Assembly: GCF_047663525.1 (NCBI RefSeq)
Contig: NC_092613.1
Coordinates: 1,017,501-1,081,500 of the forward strand
DNA length: 64,000 bases
Source: Anas platyrhynchos
Lineage: Eukaryota > Chordata > Aves > Anseriformes > Anatidae
Reading direction: 5' to 3'
This document shows, piece after piece, positions 55,701 through 64,000 of the stretch; position 1 is the stretch's first letter, and each line of letters begins with the position of its first letter. Made by a program: the position numbers and the translations under genes. The notes beneath the pieces are model-generated. The model saw only the letters and a program-made list of their open reading frames with translations. It did not search any database and was not told where the DNA came from.

Positions 55701-58700
55701 TCCCTCCAATCACATCTATTCTAGTCACACTGACATGGAAGAATTTGAAGAAACAGAAAGGTAAGAAAAACAGTCACTTGGGCATGTCTTTTTGCTGAAA
55801 TCCTGGGGATATACCAAACTAAGTGACATCATGCACCAACATTTCTGAGAGGTGAAACTAAAGGTGAATGACCTGTTGATAAACTCAATCACAAGCAGTT
55901 GACAGATTTAATTATCTTGTCACCAGTTCAAGTGCTGCCTTATTGTACGTTTCACTGAAGCACAGGCTGACAGTAGCCAGAGGAACTGTGTCCCCACTTC
56001 TCCCATTCATCCATCATTAGTATTCATTCTGAGTTAAAAAAAAAATAAAAAAATGCTTCTGGCACATTTATCCAAGTTGTCAGCAGAATTCCTAACATCT
56101 CTGTTACCTTCCAGGTGTCATGACTGCTCATTTCAAGTCAAGAAGCACTCATCTCCCTTAGTCATTTTTAAAAGCAGAGCAGATTACATGCCCTGACTTT
56201 AATTTTTTCCCTCATGGCACACAAAGTAATTTCTCTTAGGCTCACAGTAGTTCTTCTTGTCTTCAATACTTATTACTAAGAGATCAGACTAAGAAGAGGA
56301 GAAAAAGAGTGTTTCTGACAGAGGCTTTGATACAAAGCCCTAAATTCTTAGATGTTCCCAGCTTCTCAAGATAAAGTACAATATCTGCACTTACTTGCTA
56401 AGCAGTAGTAGATGCACAAGCCCAGACATCAGAGATAACAAAAGCATCTAGAAGAGCTGTGAAAACAAACACCAATACAAAAATAAGGCATATTTGTTGT
56501 TGGTTCATAAAAACAGGTTTATGTTCTGTGTTGGCCAATAACGAAAAGTCCAATTACATTAAGTATCTAGGTGTAAGCAAGAACTGGAACTTGACAAACC
56601 TTCCCCTGAACCTGTTCTTTCCCACAGAAGGACATGCCACTGTGCACCAACTACACCTTCTTTAAGGTTCACATGGTACACGATATGCATCCATAATGAT
56701 GCATCAGCAATATTCTGTTATGACTAAGTAGAGAAGAAGCTATTGTTTCAAACTAAGTTACAAAAATAGAATATAGAGCAAGAGTAGCTTGGGAACAGAG
56801 AGAAGGCTAGTTTGAAGAACTGAAATTTTTAAGTAAAACAGAGAAAAGCTGGTCAAAAAGAGAACAACTACTCCAAGTGAGGAAAAGTCTGCCACTTTCA
56901 TAATTTTTATCAGTGTAATAATTGTGAAGACTTAAAATTCCATTTATTCCACATGAAATGAGCCTATTTTCTACACATACTTAATGTTAGTTTGTAGAAT
57001 TTGGCTGGTGTAGCCAGAAATCCACTGAAGATTATGAAAACTATTTTTAAGATTCCAGCTGCTTATGTATGCAAGAAATTAATCCGAAGCAGAATATCCT
57101 GAGCTTCATCCTTTTGAACTAGTTTTCAGAGCCAAATGAACAGGTCTTGGAAAACACTATAGAAGCTGATTGTGCCCATTAAGTTTTTCATGGACAATGC
57201 TGCATATTCCTGAGCACAATGAACTGTTACTTTATCTATGGAGATGTTCCTCCAGAAGAGTATTCCTGTATTCTCATGTCTGAATAGAAACATGAGGACA
57301 GCATTGTGGTGCTTTCAGGGGCTGTATGACAGAAGGATAGCTGTTCTTCAGCTGTACATGCTGTACCTCTGGAGCTGCAAAATCCATTCTGAATACTTTT
57401 TTTTTTTTTAATAGAGTTTGTCCCATTCGAAATACATTTTTTAAAATAGTGTTTGCTTAGTCTTCATTCTTAAAATCTTGTGTTACCATTTTGCATATGT
57501 ATACTAGCTATATCCAGTAACCTCATGAAACCCGTATGTATGTCATAGAAATTAAATTAAATCAAACAGAATACCTGGGCTTAAATTTCATTATTACCAC
57601 AATGAAATAGAACATTGCCAGAGTTAACCCTCTGCTTAGAATACTTAGAGACATGACACAGCTCTAAAGAAAGGGAGACAGTGGTTAGGATACTTTGGAA
57701 GCCAGTCAGAGACAGTTGATGATAATCCAACCACAAAGCAATCTGTTGGGTCCGACATTAACTACCCCAACATCTAATAAATCCCAGTACCATTAAAGTA
57801 CCCAACAGAAATCATGCAATAAGACTACATTTATGCTACATCTCCAGGGAGTGAACCAATGTCTGAGTGGTAGGGTGATATATAGGCCCAATTTCATTTC
57901 TCTGTATGGAGACTTGGCATTTTTTCTAGAGTTATTTGCTTGTGGTTTGGGTTTGATACCTACTCTGTAGTCTCTATGTGGACATTCCCATGTAGTTCTT
58001 AGTTTCACAATCTCTAAGTCCACACTGGCCTGTTCACAAGTTTATCTGATACCCAAAGTAAGCTGCAATGATCTGCTTCAGTAACTTGCCCAGTATGTTT
58101 TCTATGTAGATATCTCATCGCTCTTCTTCCATAAATACAACAACAGTAATATGTGACCATAGAGTCTTGATACAGCAAAGAAGGAAGCAAATATTTAATC
58201 ATTACTGCTGCCAAAGTCTTTGGTAATGGTGGTTTTTTGTTTGTTTGTTTTAATAATAAAAAGAAAAAATTCAAGTGTTGAGGCACTTTCGAATGTAATC
58301 TCTCTCTTTTTATTAGAGACCACAGTGTTAACTAGCTCTAATGATTGAGATCACATGACAAAAAATTTTGCCATTTGACCCATTTTAGAAAAACTTTCTA
58401 TTGAGATCCATTACATCATTTTATGCAAGAGTAGCATTTAATAAACAAATAAAATTACTAGAATGGTCTTTTTTTTTTCTTCTTCTAAAACAACAGTATT
58501 TAAGCTAATTCAGTATTGATAAGCTTACATCATGCCATATCACAAGTGAAAGCAGATACACACGTGTAGATTCCCTTCTCTGACACCCAATATAAAGTGG
58601 CATTACATTGAGAAAAGCAAATGCAACATTAAAACTGTAGAATCTTTTCTTTGTCAAGGATTCTGGAGAATTTCAGGGAAAGTAATATGATTTTCTTGAT

Positions 58701-61700
58701 TCTCAGCTGACAACTGGGGTTACGAAAGAAGACAGACCTTAGTCATGCAGTAAAGATGAACAGAATTACACTAACAAAGGTGAGTTCTAATGCTGCCCAC
58801 TAGTAGAAATGAATGGATTTCTATTTCACTTGACTATATTTTTATACTTCCTTGGACTGTGAAGTAGCTTATTGTCAAGAAGCATGTTCACTGAAAACTA
58901 TCCAGGGAAAGCACAAATAATACTAAAAGCAAACAACAAAGCAAAAACAACCCTAACAATAAAAAGGAGCTCTGTCCTGTTACATCTCCAGCTTAGTTCT
59001 CTTGAAAAGCAAAATTCTCATTCTTTTAGTGAAAACCACACCCTGGTTTCTGAAAGGTTGATTGCAGTCTAACTGCTTTCTGGTATATATGGTCAGCATC
59101 TGCCTTAGTAAACAATGACTAAAGAACTTTTTTTCTGTTAATCTTTAAATAAGTCTGTCCTCTTAATCTCAGTTAGCCAAATGGAGAATAACCTTACCTA
59201 ACCTTATGGATATGAGAACAGTTGTAGTGCCAGGTGTTACTCTGTAAACTTCAAATGTAATCACTCTTTGAACAAAACTACAAAAATTTCAACTATGGTC
59301 TTAAAAAAAAAAAAAAAAAGATGTTATACGTGCCCTAGCATACCAAAAAGGTGGTCAGTTCTATTGAAATTAATAAAATATTGATTCCTCAATAAATTGC
59401 AGAGTTACACTGTAGGAAGCTTTTAAATAAATATATAAATAGTTTTCAATATGCCAACTCATTAAGCTTAATTTGAACAAATCTCTTTGTGTCGTAGCAG
59501 TGCATCAGTGATACAGCAGCACTTATCAATTAAATTACTTCTCATTAAATTTTTAAAAAGAAATGAAAACACAAGAGTTAAAAACTTCAGTACACCTAAA
59601 TAACTAAACTTAATAGATACAACTTTAAGACAGTGCATAATTTATATATATAGGGAGAAAAACAACAGGAGAATACTTCCCATTTTTAATCAAATGGTAT
59701 TGAAAGAGGAGGTGAGGCTGAGTACATCCATGACAGATGAGAGGAGAGGGGGCAGATCCTCCTTTGGCATTGTATCTGAAAACAGTTTCTGCTCTAGTTT
59801 AGTTTCTAGACAGCCCTCTGTCTCCACTGACCACACAAGGATCCTGGGGAGAATTGAAGTGCTGTATAACCTTTATGGCGTTGTCCCATTATCAGACCAT
59901 GGGCAATCATAGGTGAATTTCTGATTAAAGGAAAGGGAAATTCTATGTTCCCCTAAGTGGTATCAAGTGCTCAGTACTGAAGTCCAAACCCATAAAGTCC
60001 ATTCTTCCTCCAGATGATAACAACATCATTTGTTTTTTATAAGCAGGTTCTTGCTGATATTTGATTTAAACAAAGAATAGAAAAGCACAGGATAAAAGTG
60101 TGTCACTTCCTTGCAAACCTAATTCTATTACTCTGCTTTGTCACTGTTGTTTTGACCAACATGTTTATTATTTCATAGAAGAGGAGTACTCATAGTAAAA
60201 ATCTGAAGGAAAATGACATTTTTTCATTGTTTTTGTAATTGAAGTTATTGTTTTGCTACAAACTTGCAGTCTTCCTTATTCTTATTTTTTGTCCTTGTGT
60301 GTTTACATCCCTCAGGTTTGGGGTGGAATAAATCATCAGGTGGAATAGCAGGTGAGGAGGAGAATATTGGCAGACAGATGATAATGCTGCTTAGCTTTCT
60401 GCACAGGAGATGCTTTTCTGGGCAGCACATTGCCACCTACCAGCAGCTTGGCTGAGCAGCACATTCCCCTTTATGGCTGAAGCATTTCCAACTGCACTGA
60501 AATGCAACATGAACGGTGGAAATAACATGCAACACTGCAAGCTGCACTTAGCAAGTGCAGATGGAGATCTCCCTGGGCTCATGCAAAATAAGAAACTAAG
60601 GGCATGAGACTACCACATGAACTAGAGAAAGCCCAAATTTCAGCATCAACACTAAAAGGAAATTCAGTCTACCTTCATGGTGCTTTTGTAGCTTTACTTT
60701 TAACACCTTTCCATGCACAATCACTGAGTCCATTTGAGAGACCAGTAGCATTAGGGTTTTTAAGTAGTTGACCATGTTGCAAGGAGTAGTCTGATGCTTA
60801 GCAATTGTTTAGAAATTCAGACATAATTAGGCAGTTCCTCCAAATATACTGTTGTGCAGCAAATTGTTTAGGAGAATGCAGCTACAACAAAGAAGCTTCC
60901 AGAAAAATCTGAAAAATCTACCTGGCCATGTGATGAGAAATTCTAAACTGCGTGAGTCTTTAAAACGTGATCAACTTTTATTCCTTTCTTGCAGGGAAAT
61001 AAGAAACTTTTTCAGTGTGCTCAGTGACCAAGGTGTATCTAGTTAAGCACATGGTTTCATAAATCCAAGCTCTTGAGGTGCTAGCTATTCTGAGAAAATA
61101 AGTCTTCGGAAATTTCTTTATGAAGTCTTCAATCTGAAAATATTTTATCTAAAAAATGCTACTTTTTAAAGTCTTCTGTGCATGAGCAGATTGACTATGA
61201 ATCTCTTTTGTCACACCTGTAGAACTCTATTTACCATATATAAGCTAACAGTGACAAGCACTCCTTTGCTCTGCTCTGGGCTAAGAGCCAGCTGAAGTCA
61301 GCTGCAAGCAGCTGGCTTGGCTCCAGTGCACCTTACACTCTTTCCCACCATTGAATTATTACCAAATTCATCTTCTTAACAAGTCATCAATCCTTTATTC
61401 TGCTGCCCTGTGCTGCCCTGAGAAGCTGTCATCAGCCCAAGCTTTTCCTGTTGGTCTCTGCACATTCCCTAGTCTTTCCATTTTTTTTCCCAGCTGTGGA
61501 TAACATATTGAAGAAGGATCCTGTAAACATCTGTGTCAGGTTTATCATTCATTTTAAATGAAGATACTGTTTTAGTATAATATCCAAGCTGGTAAACTCC
61601 TGACAGACTCTCTGAGATGCAGTTTCAGCACTAAAGCAAATAGGGAAACCAGAAGCTTCCTTATCAGTTGCATTCTATAACAAAGAGAAAGACGGGAAAA

Positions 61701-64000
61701 AAAAAATATGTTTTAACAGAGGGGAGCTTGCAGAATGACAGGCAAGTGGAAGAGAATCTACTAGGAAATGCTACTACGGGAGTGTCTAAAAATAAGTATT
61801 TCTATTTTAAGATTGAAAGAAAGCACAAAGTACTGCACGACTACGTCCTTTTGTGCAACAAACGTGCCAAAGGTCTATTTTTTGATGTGTTTGTTTTTTA
61901 AAGCAATTATTTATACAAATAAGAAAAATTGAAATATTGAAGTGAAATCTGCAGCTTAGGGGTTGAACAAGAGCAATTCAGTCCCTTATCCATAAGGACT
62001 GATTCACTGTCCTGGAACCGCCTCAAAATCCCAGTACATCCTACGCCTTCTTCCTCTTAATCGAGTAGCAGCAATAGTTCAGACCCATGGGCCATCTAGG
62101 TCGCAGCCAGAGAAAGGGATATCCAGTGCTATCCAACAGTCATTTGCAATATTCCACAAAGGAAAGGGCAGCCAGCCAACAGACAGTAGCCTGGATTTGG
62201 TCTGTAATTCACACTGATTAAGGGTACAACAATGATGACCTCTGTCTGATATCAACTACAGAACACTGACATCACTGTTCTATGCCTTAGCTTTCAGTTT
62301 GAGATGGCTAGACAATAGCTGTTGAGAAATACTATCAGCTAAGATAGTATATCTTAACATACAAAATAACTTTAACTAAGAAGCAGAAAGATTTCTTGGA
62401 TTTTGGCAGTCCTGGCTACCAACTTGAAAGGAAATTGTAAATATAACAAACACTCAGGATAAGACCTGAGTTTCGTAAGAGGACTGTAGATTCCAGCCAG
62501 ATAATTTGATTGAAACAAGGAGCATCCTTCTATCACTAAGTTTCGTTAGCTAATAAATTTTCAAACTCCTATCGAGCTGATGAAAGTCACAAACAAAACA
62601 CTGTTTTTGGTGGCCTTCCTTAAGCACAACGGCGGTTTCCCAGATAATATTCCTCACAGCCTCCTCATCGTCTAGCACTTATCTTCTGTTTGACTTTGAC
62701 TATGCTATTATTATAAAATGCATTGCAGAGCACTTTACCATTAAGCTTTAAGTCTGTGAAGCATATTGCAATGATCTTTTTTGCTTGTGTTAAAGGACCA
62801 TGCCAGATTTAAGAACATGACATCTCATGGCATACAACTTGTCATTTGGAACACAAATGCATGTTGCAGTATGTCTGGTCCAGAAGACAGAAGTTTCACA
62901 TGGTGAAACTAGTAAATTAACCGATATTGCAAGATGACCTCAGATAGCTTCACTGCAAAACACTCCCTTTCAGTAGACTGATTTAAGTAGTCAGAAACAA
63001 CTTTCGGAGAATGAACCACCAAAATAAATAAAAGCCTTTTGTGTCCCATATAACTTTTAAAGAACCAAGAGCCATATCAAACAGGTTGCACATTTTTTAT
63101 CTCAGGTGTTCCTTGGTAAAGAAAATATACCAAGTTTATATTATTTCCATAAAAGGTCAGCTTCAGTGAAATTTCATTTCTCCAAGGCTAAAGAAAAGAA
63201 AAAAAAAAAAAAAAAAAAGAAAAAGAAAAATTAATCCAGGCAAAGTTTAGCTACAGTTGCATATTGTACACAAAAACTACTCTCCGCCTCCCACCCCTAC
63301 ATCCACCTTTTAAAAATCAGCTTGCCAGTTGCTATCTCCAACACATTCCTTGAGAGTTGAGGCATATCTTCTAATTTTTGCTATTTTCTGAAGCACCGGA
63401 CATGTGCCATTTGCAAGCACCTTTTAAAATAGAGTTCTCCAAGGACAGCTTATACAGCATGCATCCAAAGTTTTAATAGAAGTAAAGGCAAAGACAGCTA
63501 TTTGAGAACAAGATACGGGTATTGATCCATTAATAGAGTTTTAATCTTCACATAGATTATGATTAGACATTTTTCCTGTTTTAATAATATATTACATGAA
63601 GGATGGAATAACATTATACTGAAAAAGTACATTTGCTTCCAATTTGATTAAACGTAGTCTGTCAAAAATACTTTATCTCCTCCAGTATTCTTCCCCTTAA
63701 ATTTTTGTTTCTTTTGTTCTTAATAAGCACAAAGCCAAACGTTAGTGCCCTGAAATCCTTTAAGAAATGGAAATTCAATCCTCAGCACACATGCTTTTGT
63801 CACACGTTTCTGGTTTTATTTTATTACAAGCCACAGCACCAACACAAAGCTTGAGTACAAGCACAATATTTCATGACTGCTGCAAAGTAAGCAACAAAAT
63901 ATAAAAATCTGTTTAGTAAAAAACTCGAGCAGTGTCTGCCTAGCTATAGTGGTGCTTCAAATATCTTCGGATTAGTGCCAAAGTAGTGCAGTATATGATT
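52729..64000. other. AT-rich sequence with weak exon-like candidates
   Basis: About 11 kb without a recognised gene or repeat family, apart from homopolymer runs (about 59301-59318, 63191-63219). Two plus-strand segments have exon-like boundaries. 55679-55760 has a long polypyrimidine tract ending TTCTTCTCAG, an ATG in strong context at 55734, and an AG/GTAAGA donor. 58707-58779 has TTGATTCTCAG and an AAAG/GTGAGT donor. Joining them puts a stop right after the first exon's frame, so they do not make an obvious coding transcript. They may belong to a non-coding RNA or be chance. Confidence 0.3.

Noticed and set aside
59694..59912. 72-codon plus-strand frame starting with ATG
   Set aside because: No similarity recognised, no splice or promoter context, short; treated as chance.
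61280..61325. Inverted repeat GCCAGCTG ... CAGCTGGC
   Set aside because: Short stem with nothing around it to suggest an RNA gene or regulatory element.

Overview
This window is avian nuclear DNA. The evidence is many CR1 LINE fragments, two of them with the octamer-type CR1 3' end, several bird-type LTRs, short introns and no prokaryotic gene organisation. Galloanserae is my best guess, mainly from a 21-bp repeat that resembles the galliform W-chromosome XhoI/EcoRI families. That is inference, and so is any W or microchromosome location. No intact gene lies inside the window and I see no novel multi-gene system.

Layout. (1) 1-2.0 kb, minus strand: part of ATG4A, an autophagy cysteine protease. 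Two complete exons have perfect splice phases, one carrying the catalytic Cys. A third, upstream exon keeps only its last 34 bases and then runs through a 10-bp triplication into an LTR fragment. (2) 2.0-5.0 kb: two ~98% identical 390-bp blocks, each followed by an A/T-rich repeat, enclosing a solo LTR with a 6-bp target-site duplication in a polypyrimidine tract. (3) 5.7-7.7 kb (+) and 21.5-23.4 kb (-): two copies in inverted orientation of a GC-rich LTR plus about 1 kb of unidentified internal sequence. (4) 10-16.6 kb: tandem repeats, namely a GGATA/GGGGA pentamer array, a 30-bp minisatellite of seven indel-free units, and about 1.85 kb of diverged 21-bp repeats. (5) 17-21.5 kb: moderately GC-rich sequence with nothing recognised. 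(6) 23.4-64 kb: AT-rich intergenic or intronic sequence holding CR1 pieces, two more LTRs, a decayed class-I retroviral integrase and simple repeats.

The only conserved host coding sequence I can name is ATG4A. Everything else is transposon-derived, tandem-repeat or unrecognised. Several exon-like pieces with good splice signals (7.8, 9.5, 55.7, 58.7 kb) are listed as weak candidates. All identifications rest on reading the sequence and on memory of the families; no database search was run.
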